In this document: positions 34,543 to 42,956 of the stretch, in pieces
Position numbering within the stretch: position 1 is the first letter of the stretch
Layout of the letters: each line of letters starts with the position of its first letter
Source: Rhizorhapis sp036570425
GTDB lineage: Bacteria; Pseudomonadota; Alphaproteobacteria; Sphingomonadales; Sphingomonadaceae
Reading direction: 5' to 3'
NCBI GenBank assembly: GCA_036570425.1
Contig: DATCYF010000022.1
Coordinates: forward strand, 62,001-126,000
DNA length: 64,000 nt
The notes under the pieces: generated by a model
Databases searched by the model: none
The model's input: only the letters and a program-made list of their open reading frames with translations
What the model was told of the DNA's origin: nothing
Program-made: the position numbers and the translations under genes

Positions 34543-35724
34543 TTATCCCATCAAAGGAATGATGTTCACCGGGCGTCCATTGCGCCGCAGTTCCACTATA
34601 ACCCTCGGCCTGTCACGGCCTGCGGTCCCGATGGGATCACCTTGGCGAACGATAGAACCTACCTCCACGCTCAGCCGGTCCAGATGGGCGAGCAGCGTCG
34701 TCCAGCCATTGCCATGGTCAATGATCACGATCCGTCCGTAGCCACGATATTCCCCCGCAAAGGCGACACGGCCTCGGGTCGGCGCCACAACCTGCGCCAG
34801 AGGCTGCGCCAGAATAGTGAGCCCGCGTGCGCGCACCCCGCTTTCCGAAAGTTCGCCAAGGCCAGTCACCACTTTGCCGACAACGGGGAGACGATAGGCA
34901 GGCGGACCACTATGGGCCTCAACCGCTTCAGCATCAGGAGGCGCAGCCTGGCCGGGGCGTGGAGGCCTCAACACAGGGCCGGGAAGTTGGGCCAGTTCCT
35001 CGCGCACATTTCCCGATACGCGAAGCTGATCCATCAAATCGACAATGTCCCGCGCCTTTTCCCCCAACGCAATGGCGCGATCCGCTTCCAGATTGGCATT
35101 GCTGGTGAGCGCACGGGAGGCCACGCGCTTACGCACCTCCAATTGGCGAAGCTGCGCGCGTCGGTCGGCCAGCGCCCTGCGACTGGCCACCAGCGAAGCC
35201 CGGGCCTGATCTGCTCTTGCCCGCAATTGCCTGCTCTTCTGCAATTCCGATCGCAACCCGGCAGTGCGGGCCTGAATCACTGGCAGAACGCTTTCCAGCA
35301 CGGCCCGCAGATGGACAAGGTCGGATATGGAGCCCGGCTGGACCAAGGCAGTGGCGGGAGGACGCCGCGACAGCATCTGCAATGCCGCCGTCAGTCGCGC
35401 AATGGGTTCCTGTCGTTCTGCCAGACGGACATTTTGCGCCCGCTGCATCCGCGCAACGATGGCGATGCGCGCCTGCGCCGCCTGAATATCAGCCTCGGCA
35501 GCCTGAATGCTTGCAGCCAACGCAGCCGCCTGCCGCCGGGCGCGCTCGGCGTCCACTCGCGCAGCCTTCGCCTCGCGTGCAAGTGCCGCACTGCGCTCCT
35601 GCGCGGCCTGCGACTGGCGCTTGGCGGCGATCAGCGCGTGCTGTTCGTCCTTCAGCGTCTGGGCCGAAGCAACGGCGGCCACGGCAAGCGCAGCAGGGAT
35701 TATCAGGAAAAGCGCCCCCTTCAT
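34543..35724 (-). CDS. envC: EnvC-like murein hydrolase activator
   Basis: A 393-residue exported protein. After the signal peptide a long Ala/Arg/Gln-rich coiled coil (about 20-240) leads to a degenerate LytM (M23) domain (about 290-393) with RGRVAFAGEYRGYGRIVIIDHGNGW and LLAHLDRL. The zinc ligands HxxxD and HxH of true M23 peptidases are absent (the end reads PRVIVELRRNGRPVN), so it should activate an amidase rather than cut peptidoglycan itself. It precedes ctpA and follows rlmH by 6 bases. Confidence 0.9.
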   Translation of the reverse strand: MKGALFLIIPAALAVAAVASAQTLKDEQHALIAAKRQSQAAQERSAALAREAKAARVDAERARRQAAALAASIQAAEADIQAAQARIAIVARMQRAQNVRLAERQEPIARLTAALQMLSRRPPATALVQPGSISDLVHLRAVLESVLPVIQARTAGLRSELQKSRQLRARADQARASLVASRRALADRRAQLRQLEVRKRVASRALTSNANLEADRAIALGEKARDIVDLMDQLRVSGNVREELAQLPGPVLRPPRPGQAAPPDAEAVEAHSGPPAYRLPVVGKVVTGLGELSESGVRARGLTILAQPLAQVVAPTRGRVAFAGEYRGYGRIVIIDHGNGWTTLLAHLDRLSVEVGSIVRQGDPIGTAGRDRPRVIVELRRNGRPVNIIPLMG

Positions 35725-35730
35725 GGGGGG

Positions 35731-36153
35731 CTATCCTTCGCGGTGATAAGGATGATTTGCAAGGATGCTCGTGGCACGCCACAATTGCTCGGCCAGCATG
35801 ACCCGCGCCATCATATGCGGCCAGGTCGACCGACCGAAGGCAATCAGCAAATCCGCCCGCTCCCGCTCCGCTTCATCGAAACCGTCAGCCGCCCCGATCA
35901 GGAAGCGGCACTCACGGACCCCTTGGTCGCGCCATGCCTCCAGCTTGCGGGCGAATTCCATGGAAGAAAGCTGCTCGCCCTTCTCATCAAGCATAACCGT
36001 CACGGCTCCAGATGACGGAGGCGGAAGTTTGCCCCCCCGATCCGGCAGTTCGGTTATCCGCAGTGGCCAGCCAATGCGCTTGACGTAACGCTCGACCAGA
36101 TCGGCCTCGGGGCAGCGGCCTATCTTGCCCCGGGCGAAGATATGCAACAGCAA
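35731..36153 (-). CDS. rlmH: 23S rRNA (pseudouridine1915-N3)-methyltransferase RlmH
   Basis: Methylates pseudouridine 1915 in 23S rRNA. The frame is open from 36249, but the upstream part is not RlmH-like. A TTG at 36151-36153 begins MLLHIFARGKIG and has GGAGG about nine bases upstream, giving the standard 140 residues. The SPOUT knot region shows FLIGAADGF and a C-terminal LAEQLWRATSILANHPYHR, the family end. It lies in the nadD-rsfS-rlmH-envC-ctpA series, whose order is conserved. Confidence 0.95.
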   Translation of the reverse strand: MLLHIFARGKIGRCPEADLVERYVKRIGWPLRITELPDRGGKLPPPSSGAVTVMLDEKGEQLSSMEFARKLEAWRDQGVRECRFLIGAADGFDEAERERADLLIAFGRSTWPHMMARVMLAEQLWRATSILANHPYHREG

Positions 36154-36331
36154 GCCGCACCCCCTCCAATTATGTCTGCCGCGACGCTCGGCATGATCAC
36201 TCCCAGACCATGCGCAGCCCGCGCCTGTGCTGGCCTGGTTCAGGATCACGCCATTCGCGGTCGCCTTAATATCGCCTCACCAAGCGACATTGCCATTCAC
36301 CGGCATTATGGCGGAAAAATCCGCTTGCGTC

Positions 36332-36727
36332 CTACCGGGCTTCGGCCGCCACCGGCGGCGTATCGGCAAATCCCCACATCCGCTCAAGATTGTAAAAGCT
36401 GCGCACTTCCGGGCGGAACAGGTGAACGATGATGTCCCCTGCATCGATCAGTACCCAGTCGGCTGCAGGCAGCCCCTCAATGCGGGCGATGCGGCCGGTC
36501 TGTTGTTTGATTCGTTCCGCCAGCTTCTGCGCCATGGATGCTACCTGCCGGGTCGAGCGTCCCGACGCGATCACCATATAATCGGCAATGCTGCTTTTTC
36601 CCTGAAGCGGGATAGAGATGGTTTCCTGCGCCTGGTCGTCGTCGAGCGACTGGAGCACCAGTTCATGCAAGGCTGCAACAGAAACAGGGTCGTCCGCTGG
36701 ATCGTTGGCTGCTTCGGGCTTGGGCAA
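36332..36727 (-). CDS. rsfS: Ribosomal silencing factor RsfS
   Basis: A 131-residue protein that binds L14 and blocks subunit joining in starvation. The DUF143 core is visible: LVLQSLDDDQAQETISI, ADYMVIASGRSTRQV, GRIARIEGLPAADWVLIDAG and VHLFRPEVRSFYNLERMW. The acidic N-terminal 20 residues are an add-on. It follows nadD by 14 bases and precedes rlmH by 178 bases. The usual partner order supports the call. Confidence 0.95.
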   Translation of the reverse strand: MPKPEAANDPADDPVSVAALHELVLQSLDDDQAQETISIPLQGKSSIADYMVIASGRSTRQVASMAQKLAERIKQQTGRIARIEGLPAADWVLIDAGDIIVHLFRPEVRSFYNLERMWGFADTPPVAAEAR

Positions 36728-36741
36728 TTGAACTCCTTTAT

Positions 36742-37368
36742 CTAAATCAAGAGACGCGTCACGGGGTCGCGCAACGCGCGGCCAGGCAGGTCACGATACC
36801 AATGGGGGTCCGCCTGCCGCAGCAGGGTTGCCGATCTTGGATCTGGGCGAAAGCGCAAATGCACGAGCGCCGGCGGTCTCCAATCCGTCCATTGTGTCTT
36901 GTGACTGGCGGGCCGGACGAAGCGCCCCAGCCAGCCCATTGCGACAGCCGCATGGGCTGCATCATCATAGCCGGGACGGGCGATGACTGCAATCGGCATC
37001 AATCGCGCTATGTCGCGCCATTGTCTCCAGTGGTGGAATTGCAACAGATTGTCCGCGCCCATGATCCAGATGAACCGCCTTTTGGGATAGCGGCGGACCA
37101 GTTTCTTGAGCGTATCCACGGTATAGCGCGTACCCAGTTGCCGCTCTATGACCGTCGGCCGAATCGGCGTACCCTTGGCCATTCGGCACGCAGAGGCCAA
37201 ACGCTGCTTGATGGGTGCCATTCCCTCTTTGGGCTTCAACGGATTGCCCGGCGAGACCAGCCACCATAGCTCATCAAGCTCCAGCGCCCCCATCGCGAAA
37301 AGCGAGATCGCGCGGTGCCCCCCATGCGCCGGATTGAACGATCCGCCGAGCAAGCCGGTACGAATCAT
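36742..37368 (-). CDS. nadD: Nicotinate-nucleotide adenylyltransferase NadD
   Basis: Joins nicotinate mononucleotide and ATP in NAD synthesis. The 208-residue protein starts MIRTGLLGGSFNPAHGGHRAIS, the nucleotidyltransferase GGxFxPxHxGH motif. WWLVSPGNPLK and FIWIMGADNLLQFHHW are conserved parts of the substrate pocket. It heads the group nadD-rsfS-rlmH. An independent remnant of pncB, another NAD salvage gene, lies 11 kb away. Confidence 0.95.
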   Translation of the reverse strand: MIRTGLLGGSFNPAHGGHRAISLFAMGALELDELWWLVSPGNPLKPKEGMAPIKQRLASACRMAKGTPIRPTVIERQLGTRYTVDTLKKLVRRYPKRRFIWIMGADNLLQFHHWRQWRDIARLMPIAVIARPGYDDAAHAAVAMGWLGRFVRPASHKTQWTDWRPPALVHLRFRPDPRSATLLRQADPHWYRDLPGRALRDPVTRLLI

Positions 37369-37510
37369 TCAGACATCCGCCTGGGTCGATCAAGGAAACC
37401 GCGCGAATCGTGGGGAACTGATACGGTGCCATTTACCGCATTCATGCGGCGCTCATCCGCTGCGTGGTCCGGGTTTTTATCCGCTCCGCACCATCCTCTA
37501 TACTGCTCAT

Positions 37511-37543
37511 GATCGGGATGTAGGCGTCGCATACATCCCGATC
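37511..37543 (-). terminator. 12-bp perfect hairpin after the DUF2189 gene
   Basis: GATCGGGATGTA at 37511-37522 and its exact complement at 37532-37543 enclose a 9-base loop. It lies 6 bases beyond the stop of the minus-strand DUF2189 gene. No T-run follows on either strand, so efficient intrinsic termination is uncertain. The perfect 12-bp stem argues for function. The rest of the 180-bp gap holds only the nadD leader. Confidence 0.5.
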
Positions 37544-37549
37544 AATCCC

Positions 37550-38362
37550 TCACCGTTCCACAGCGCGCGTGTAAAGATGCCATGTGGCATAGCCCAGCAC
37601 CGGCAACACGACTGCCAGGCCGACAAAAGCCAGGGCGCAGCCAATGAACAGCAACAGCGCCACGATCATTCCCCACAGCAGCACTGTGCCGGGATTGCGC
37701 ATCGTTACTCTCACTGACGTTCGCACCGCTTCATAAGCTTCCGCCCTTCCGTCGACCACCATGGGGAAGGACACGACACTGATCGCCAGCACGACCAGAG
37801 CGAAGGCAAGGCCTACCAGGTTCCCGACAATGATCATCGCCCAACCTGCCGGTGTGGTGAAAAGCTCATTAAAGAATGCGGCAAAGGAATTGGGGAATAT
37901 GACCCATGCGTCCGGCTGCACCGGCCCCAATGTGGCGGCATAGATGGCCCAGGCTGCGACGAGCCACAACACATAGATGCCGACCTGCACTGCGGTCAGC
38001 ACAGCTATCGAGGGCATGTTCGGGCTGGTGAACTCCAGGAAGAAATGGCGCCAACTGGCATCCATTCCACGCTCCCGTCTCCGGGCCAGTTCGTAAAAGC
38101 CGCTCGCCACGGCAGGGCCAAGCAGCGTCAGTCCGGCCACCAGTGGAAAGAAAATCGGCAGCAATGTCCAGTTCAGCGCAATTGCAACCGCCAGAAATCC
38201 GACAATAGGATAAATGAACCCGACAAAGACGAGATCGCCCCTCCGGTCCATGAAATCCTCCCATCCCTGGCGCAGCGCTATCTGCAAATCCCGAATACCG
38301 ATTGTGCGTATCCGGACCTCCGGAACGCCCCTATCCATATGCGCATAATGCGTTCTGATCAT
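37550..38362 (-). CDS. DUF2189 family integral membrane protein
   Basis: A 270-residue protein. The N-terminus (EVRIRTIGIRDLQIALRQGWEDFMD) is an amphipathic region typical of DUF2189, followed by six or so membrane helices (about 43-60, 62-82, 118-140, 168-185, 186-210, 238-262). No catalytic motif is seen. In related species it lies near respiratory or unrelated genes, so context does not help. Start codon choice: an ATG at the ninth codon (MDRGVPEV) is also possible. Confidence 0.82.
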   Translation of the reverse strand: MIRTHYAHMDRGVPEVRIRTIGIRDLQIALRQGWEDFMDRRGDLVFVGFIYPIVGFLAVAIALNWTLLPIFFPLVAGLTLLGPAVASGFYELARRRERGMDASWRHFFLEFTSPNMPSIAVLTAVQVGIYVLWLVAAWAIYAATLGPVQPDAWVIFPNSFAAFFNELFTTPAGWAMIIVGNLVGLAFALVVLAISVVSFPMVVDGRAEAYEAVRTSVRVTMRNPGTVLLWGMIVALLLFIGCALAFVGLAVVLPVLGYATWHLYTRAVER

Positions 38363-38504
38363 ATTGCTCTCCGCATGCTCCGGCGGCCCCTTGTTGGAGC
38401 CGCTTCCTGCAAGCCGGCGTGCATATTCGCGCTCTGTTCCAACGCGTATCTTGTCCGAACCATCATATTTTTGAACAGCCGGCAGAAAGCATCCTACGCC
38501 TGCC

Positions 38505-38568
38505 CAAGCCTGTGAGCAAGGCTTGAGCGGCCATCTTGCCGCAAGAAGGCCCGAGCTTACTGAGCTCG
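38505..38568. repeat. Two inverted repeats in the proA-DUF2189 gap
   Basis: CAAGCCT/AGGCTTG at 38505-38511/38519-38525 and CGAGCT/AGCTCG at 38552-38557/38563-38568 form two small stem-loops; a third short one (CTTGC-CG-GCAAG) lies between them. They lie downstream of proA on the minus strand. They may terminate or process the proA transcript. There is no gene in this 266-bp gap. Confidence 0.4.
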
Positions 38569-38628
38569 CCTCGCCATTTTTGGCATGTCGCCGTGCTCTC
38601 GTTCAAAGTCAGGGAAGCGACGGTCAGT

Positions 38629-39897
38629 TCATCCGGGGCGCACTTGCCCCGTTCCGCGCACGATCCATTTATAGGTCGTCAGCCCTTCCAATGCGACGGG
38701 TCCCCGGGCATGCAGACGGCCCGTCGAAATGCCGATCTCCGCACCCAGGCCGAACTCACCGCCGTCCGCAAACTGGCTGGATGCGTTCCACATGACAATG
38801 GCGCTATCGACTCCGTTCAGGAAGGCTTCCGCCTTCTCTGCGTTCTCAGTCACGATGGCGTCGGTGTGATGACTGCCATGCGTATTGATATGCGACATGG
38901 CTTCCGAAAGCCCGTCGACCACACGCGCCGAAAGGATGCTGTCGAGATATTCCGTATCCCAGTCCGCGTCCTCAGCCGCTTTTACGCGACCATCGATTGC
39001 GCGGACCGCTGCATCCCCACGCACTTCGCAGCCCGCGTCAAGCAAGGCTGTAATGACCGCTGCGGACGCGGCGAATTCCCTGTCGATGAGCAATGTCTCC
39101 ATCGCTCCGCAAATGCCTGTCCGGCGCATCTTGGCATTCAGCACAATAGTCCGCGCCATGTCTGGATCAGCGCCCTTGTCCAGATATGTATGACAGATGC
39201 CGTCCAGATGGGCCAGCACTGGAACCCGTGCCTCCTCCTGCACCCGTGCGACCAGGCTCTTGCCACCGCGCGGAATGATGATGTCGATCAGCCCGGCCGC
39301 TTTGAGCATTGCGCCAACCGCTGCGCGATCCGTCACCGGCACAAGTTGCACCGCATCGGCGGCAAGCCCAGCGGACTTGATCCCTCCAACCATGGCCGAA
39401 TGGATAGCGCGATTACTTTCCATCGCCTCGCTGCCCCCACGCAGGATGACGGCGTTGCCTGAACGCAGGCAGAGCGCGGCGGCGTCGGCAGTCACGTTGG
39501 GCCGGCTTTCATAAATGATGCCGATAACGCCCAGGGGCACCCGTACCCGCTGCAGCACCATGCCGTTGGGCCTGCGGCTTTCATCAATCACCGCGCCGAC
39601 GGGATCTGCCAGTTCGGCGACCGCTTCGACTGCGCCAGCAATGCCCTGAATTCGGGCGGAATCCAGCTTCAGCCGATCCAGCATCGCTGGTGAAAGGCCA
39701 TTCGCTGCGCCTTTTTCCATGTCGCGCTGATTGGCGGCAATGATGTCCGGTTCCCCATCGCGCAGAGCCTGAGCGGCGGAACGCAGCGCCTGAGCCTTTT
39801 GGGCATCGCTCGCCCCGGCCAGAAGCGCGGCGGCGCGACGCGCGCGCTGGCCCATGTTGGAAATCAGCATTTCGGGTGTCTGAGTCAGGTCATTCAT
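38629..39897 (-). CDS. proA: Gamma-glutamyl phosphate reductase ProA
   Basis: Second step of proline synthesis, an NADPH-dependent reductase of the aldehyde dehydrogenase superfamily. The frame opens at 40011, but MNDLTQTPEML at 39897 fits the family start and gives 422 residues. Motifs seen: PLGVIGIIYESRPNV, SGNAVILRGGSEA, MRRTGICGAMETLLID with the catalytic Cys, and the C-terminal WNASSQFADGGEFGLGAEIGIST. proB is not next to it here. The start region has AGAGGG upstream. Confidence 0.96.
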   Translation of the reverse strand: MNDLTQTPEMLISNMGQRARRAAALLAGASDAQKAQALRSAAQALRDGEPDIIAANQRDMEKGAANGLSPAMLDRLKLDSARIQGIAGAVEAVAELADPVGAVIDESRRPNGMVLQRVRVPLGVIGIIYESRPNVTADAAALCLRSGNAVILRGGSEAMESNRAIHSAMVGGIKSAGLAADAVQLVPVTDRAAVGAMLKAAGLIDIIIPRGGKSLVARVQEEARVPVLAHLDGICHTYLDKGADPDMARTIVLNAKMRRTGICGAMETLLIDREFAASAAVITALLDAGCEVRGDAAVRAIDGRVKAAEDADWDTEYLDSILSARVVDGLSEAMSHINTHGSHHTDAIVTENAEKAEAFLNGVDSAIVMWNASSQFADGGEFGLGAEIGISTGRLHARGPVALEGLTTYKWIVRGTGQVRPG

Positions 39898-39964
39898 GAA
39901 CGGCCCTCTAGCATATCCCCGCGTACCACAAAAGCCGCCGCTGCCGCCCCGGCCCAGGCAGCCT

Positions 39965-40447
39965 TCAATGCAACATTGCCTCGTGCATACTGAAATTGCC
40001 ATGCCGGGCATTGGCGGTCAGGCGCGAAAATTCATCGTGGCTCATGTGGATCAACGATTCGTGATCCCCCGCTTCGAAATAGATGTCCGGCTGACGATCG
40101 ATGTTATCATCTACAATCAACGGAATGTCATAACCGGAAGCAAGCGCCGGGATCGCGCCTCTGTCGCAGTCGTTGAATATGAAGCCCAGCCTGTCCTCCT
40201 CCACCAGTTGCGGCCGACGCCCGAACTCGGCTGTCAGATCCGAAAGCATGATCCGATGATTGGCGGGCAGGACCGCGAGTAGATAGCCGTCCTCGGTATC
40301 AAGCAGGACCGCCTTTGCAACCTGATCGGCTGGCACGCTTGAAGCCAAGGCGCTCTGCATCGCTGAATGCGTGGATTCATGCGGGATCACTTCATAATCG
40401 GCATGCTGCTCCTGCAGGAAGTGACGTAATGTTCGGGAAATGGTCAT
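39965..40447 (-). CDS. YbaK/ProX-type aminoacyl-tRNA deacylase
   Basis: A 160-residue stand-alone editing domain. The start at 40447 (MTISRTLRHFLQ) fits better than the upstream ATG at 40468. The family Lys and pocket residues are visible in ADQVAKAVLLDTEDGYLLAVLPAN, followed by GRRPQLVEEDRLGFIFNDCDRGAIPAL. Such proteins hydrolyse mischarged tRNAs, often Ala- or Cys-tRNAPro; the specificity cannot be read here. It lies 67 bases upstream of proA in the same direction, so a link to proline tRNA quality is possible. Confidence 0.88.
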   Translation of the reverse strand: MTISRTLRHFLQEQHADYEVIPHESTHSAMQSALASSVPADQVAKAVLLDTEDGYLLAVLPANHRIMLSDLTAEFGRRPQLVEEDRLGFIFNDCDRGAIPALASGYDIPLIVDDNIDRQPDIYFEAGDHESLIHMSHDEFSRLTANARHGNFSMHEAMLH

Positions 40448-40687
40448 GGCGAACGCTCCTATGGGCATAAACGCGCCGAGTCCGGGAAACGCCGTGCGAC
40501 AGACTCCACCGGGATGTCAGCGCTACGCCATCATTCTACGCTCGAAGCTTCGATGCTTCCACCCTTTTGCAGGCCTGGTCATAACCAGAAAGCCGTCAGG
40601 CACAGAGCCGCCGTTATCGGGCGGTGTTGCGTTCCAAAGCTCGCTCCGTGTACATCGCGGGCAAACTTTGTCAGCGGAATCGGATGT

Positions 40688-41299
40688 ATGGATCTTCGAC
40701 TTGTGCCGAGCGTCCTGCGCGGGCGCTTCATCCAATTGGAGCCTTACCATGAGGACCTGAAGGAGGAGGTCCGGGCAGCGCTCAACTGCGACCCTGAAGG
40801 GTGGGAACTGCTCTCCATCAGCGGCCAGGGAGGAAATTTTGAGGCTTGGTGGTCGAGTATAACCGCTCATGTCGCGACAGGACATTGGCTGGCCTATGCA
40901 GTCCGTGACCTCGACAGTGGGACGGTCGTTGGCACGTCCAGTTTTCTGAACATCAAGCCGGAGCGATGCTGCGTAGAAATCGGCGCCACCTTTCTGCATC
41001 CTTCCGTGCGATCAGGCTATGTCAATCCTGACGCCAAGAAGCTGATGCTTGCTCATGCATTTGCAAGTGGTGCCCGACGCGTCGAGTTACTCACCGACCT
41101 CCGCAATGCATGGAGCCAAGCTGCGATTGCCAAGCTTGGCGCGATACGTGAAGGGGTGCTGCGCAGGGATCGGAAAACGTGGACGGGGCACATTCGGGAT
41201 ACCGTCGTTTTCTCAATCACAGATTTGGACTGGCCCAAAGTTAGCCAGCGGCTGGACATGCGTTTGGAAGGCCAAAAAGGAGGATTGATACCGCGTTGA
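40688..41299 (+). CDS. GNAT family N-acetyltransferase
   Basis: A RimJ/RimL-like acetyltransferase. The frame is open from 40514, but MDLRLVPSVLRG at 40688 gives 203 residues and begins with the usual GRFIQLEP strand. Further motifs: WLAYAVRDLDSGTVVGTSSFLNI, RCCVEIGATFLHPSVRSGYVNPDAKKLML (acetyl-CoA binding region) and AAIAKLGAIREGVLRRD. The target, a ribosomal protein, antibiotic or small molecule, is unknown. It is on the opposite strand to its neighbours and has no partner. Confidence 0.85.
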   Translation: MDLRLVPSVLRGRFIQLEPYHEDLKEEVRAALNCDPEGWELLSISGQGGNFEAWWSSITAHVATGHWLAYAVRDLDSGTVVGTSSFLNIKPERCCVEIGATFLHPSVRSGYVNPDAKKLMLAHAFASGARRVELLTDLRNAWSQAAIAKLGAIREGVLRRDRKTWTGHIRDTVVFSITDLDWPKVSQRLDMRLEGQKGGLIPR

Positions 41300-41432
41300 G
41301 ATGTTCTCCGCACACCGCTTTGGGGCACTTATTTGAATGATCCGGTATCAACCATCTGACTTATTAATGGTTTATCATATGCAATGGCCCCTCCCAAAAC
41401 CTGCCACCAGTAACTGGCTATCCTGCGCAAAC

Positions 41433-41461
41433 AAAAAGGGCGGCCCGAATAGGCCGCCCTT
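41433..41461 (-). terminator. Rho-independent terminator of rplM-rpsI
   Basis: On the minus strand AAGGGCGGCC pairs with GGCCGCCCTT (41452-41461 with 41436-41445) across a 6-base loop and is followed directly by a T-run (plus-strand A at 41433-41437). It lies 25 bases past the rpsI stop. This is the cleanest intrinsic terminator in the window. Confidence 0.9.
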
Positions 41462-41486
41462 CCTGTTGTAAAAGCCTTGCAGCCAA

Positions 41487-42011
41487 TCAGCGCTTCGAGA
41501 ATTGGAAGCTCTTGCGGGCCTTGGCGCGGCCATATTTCTTACGTTCGACGGTACGGCTGTCGCGGGTGAGAAAGCCTTCCTTCTTCACCGCGCTGCGCAG
41601 CGCCGGTTCATATTTGGTGAGCGCCTGGCTGATGCCATGCTTGACGGCGCCCGCTTGACCCGAAAGACCGCCGCCCTTCACGGTGCAGATCACGTCATAC
41701 TGGCCTCGACGATCAGTCACGTCGAAAGGCTGGTTGATGACGAGACGCAGCGTGGGACGTGCGAAATAGATGGCTTGATCACGGCCATTGACAGTGATCT
41801 TGCCGGTGCCGGGCTTCACCCAGACGCGGGCGACTGCGTCCTTCCGGCGGCCAGTCGCATAGGAGCGGCCGAACTTGTCGAGTTCCTGCTGACGGAGTGG
41901 CGCAGTTTCAACCGGCGTTTCCGCGACCGGTGCTGCTGGCACAGGAGCGTCAGTAGCAGCCGCAGCGGCGATGTCCTTCAGGTCGGAAAGTGACTGGCGA
42001 TTATCGGACAT
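41487..42011 (-). CDS. rpsI: 30S ribosomal protein S9
   Basis: A 174-residue S9. The core from about residue 47 (RSYATGRRKDAVARVWVKPGTG) through GGGLSGQAGAVKHGISQAL to the basic end RAKARKSFQFSKR, whose tail contacts tRNA in the P site, is conserved. It carries an Ala/Pro-rich N-terminal extension of about 45 residues not found in E. coli (130 residues), a common alphaproteobacterial feature. The start ATG overlaps the rplM stop by one base (TAATG). Confidence 0.97.
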   Translation of the reverse strand: MSDNRQSLSDLKDIAAAAATDAPVPAAPVAETPVETAPLRQQELDKFGRSYATGRRKDAVARVWVKPGTGKITVNGRDQAIYFARPTLRLVINQPFDVTDRRGQYDVICTVKGGGLSGQAGAVKHGISQALTKYEPALRSAVKKEGFLTRDSRTVERKKYGRAKARKSFQFSKR

Positions 42012-42490
42012 TATGCACCAACCTTGTTCTTGCGGTTGCGGGAAGCGATATCGAGCACTTCCGGGTTCTGAGCTTCATGCGGGTGAGCAGCGCCCGCGAA
42101 AATGCGCAGGTTACGCATCTGCTGACGGCCAAGCGGTCCGCGCGGGATCATGCGTTCAATGGCTTTTTCCAGAACGCGTTCCGGGAAACGACCCTCCAGC
42201 ACCTTGGCAGCGGTCACGCCCTTGATACCGCCAGCATAGCCGGTGTGCTTGTAGTAAACCTTGTCCTGCAGCTTCTTGCCCGTGAACTTCACCTTTTCGG
42301 CGTTGATCACGATGACATTGTCACCGCAATCGACATGCGGGGTGAAGCTCGGCTTATGCTTGCCGCGCAGGATGCTGGCGATGATCGATGCGGCGCGGCC
42401 GACGACCAGTCCTTCGGCGTCAATGAGAAGCCATTTCTTTTCCACAGTCGCGGGCGTCGCCGGCTTCGTGGTTTTCATCAGCGCCTTCAT
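42011..42490 (-). CDS. rplM: 50S ribosomal protein L13
   Basis: A 159-residue L13. Signature segments are KKWLLIDAEGLVVGRAASIIASILRGKHKP near the N-terminus, DNVIVINAEKVKFTGKKL, YKHTGYAGGIK and MIPRGPLGRQQMRNLRIF. It is co-transcribed with rpsI, as in most bacteria. The 148-bp region upstream contains the likely promoter, which I could not place with confidence. Confidence 0.97.
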   Translation of the reverse strand: MKALMKTTKPATPATVEKKWLLIDAEGLVVGRAASIIASILRGKHKPSFTPHVDCGDNVIVINAEKVKFTGKKLQDKVYYKHTGYAGGIKGVTAAKVLEGRFPERVLEKAIERMIPRGPLGRQQMRNLRIFAGAAHPHEAQNPEVLDIASRNRKNKVGA

Positions 42491-42638
42491 GGCCCTAATC
42501 TCCTGATGGGGAGTTTCCCCGATGGTGAAAATAAAAGAACGCCGCCCAAACCGGGGCAGCGCAATGGTGGCCTAATGAATGCGAATCGGTGTTAAGTCAA
42601 GAGAAAGCGCCGCTTTGCTGACGGGTATCATGATACCA

Positions 42639-42956
42639 TCAGCTTTTTGTCTGGCATCTGATCCAGTCTGCATAGGGACCATTCGCCATGACCTGCCATG
42701 ATAGAATGGCGGGCACTTCATAGCTGTGCAGTTCGGCAAGGCGCGCCATCAGCGCCGCGCGTTTTTCAATGGCCGTTTTGAGAAGCACCGGAAACTCGTT
42801 CTCTTCCCGCACGTCTCCCTGCCATTCGTAAATGGACGTGCATGGCCCAAGCATATTGGCGCAGGCAGCCAGCCCTTCCCCCACAAGCAGGCGGCTTAGG
42901 CGGCGCGCCTCACCCGCATCGGCGAACAATGTGTAGACAAGGACGAGATCACTCAT
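42639..42956 (-). CDS. cutA: Divalent cation tolerance protein CutA
   Basis: A 105-residue CutA1 family protein, a small trimeric signal-transduction-like fold. Conserved parts: RRLSRLLVGEGLAACANMLGPCTSIYEWQGDVREENEFPVLLKT and HSYEVPAIL near the end. The conserved Cys in AACAN and the metal-related SYEVP are present. It overlaps the ctaA stop by 4 bases. A role in copper tolerance was proposed in E. coli but is weakly supported, so function is left open. Confidence 0.92.
   Translation of the reverse strand: MSDLVLVYTLFADAGEARRLSRLLVGEGLAACANMLGPCTSIYEWQGDVREENEFPVLLKTAIEKRAALMARLAELHSYEVPAILSWQVMANGPYADWIRCQTKS

Noticed and set aside
34477..36015. 512-codon plus-strand frame opposite envC and rlmH
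   Set aside because: Opposite two recognised genes in a conserved operon; composition is Arg/Gln-rich as expected for a shadow.
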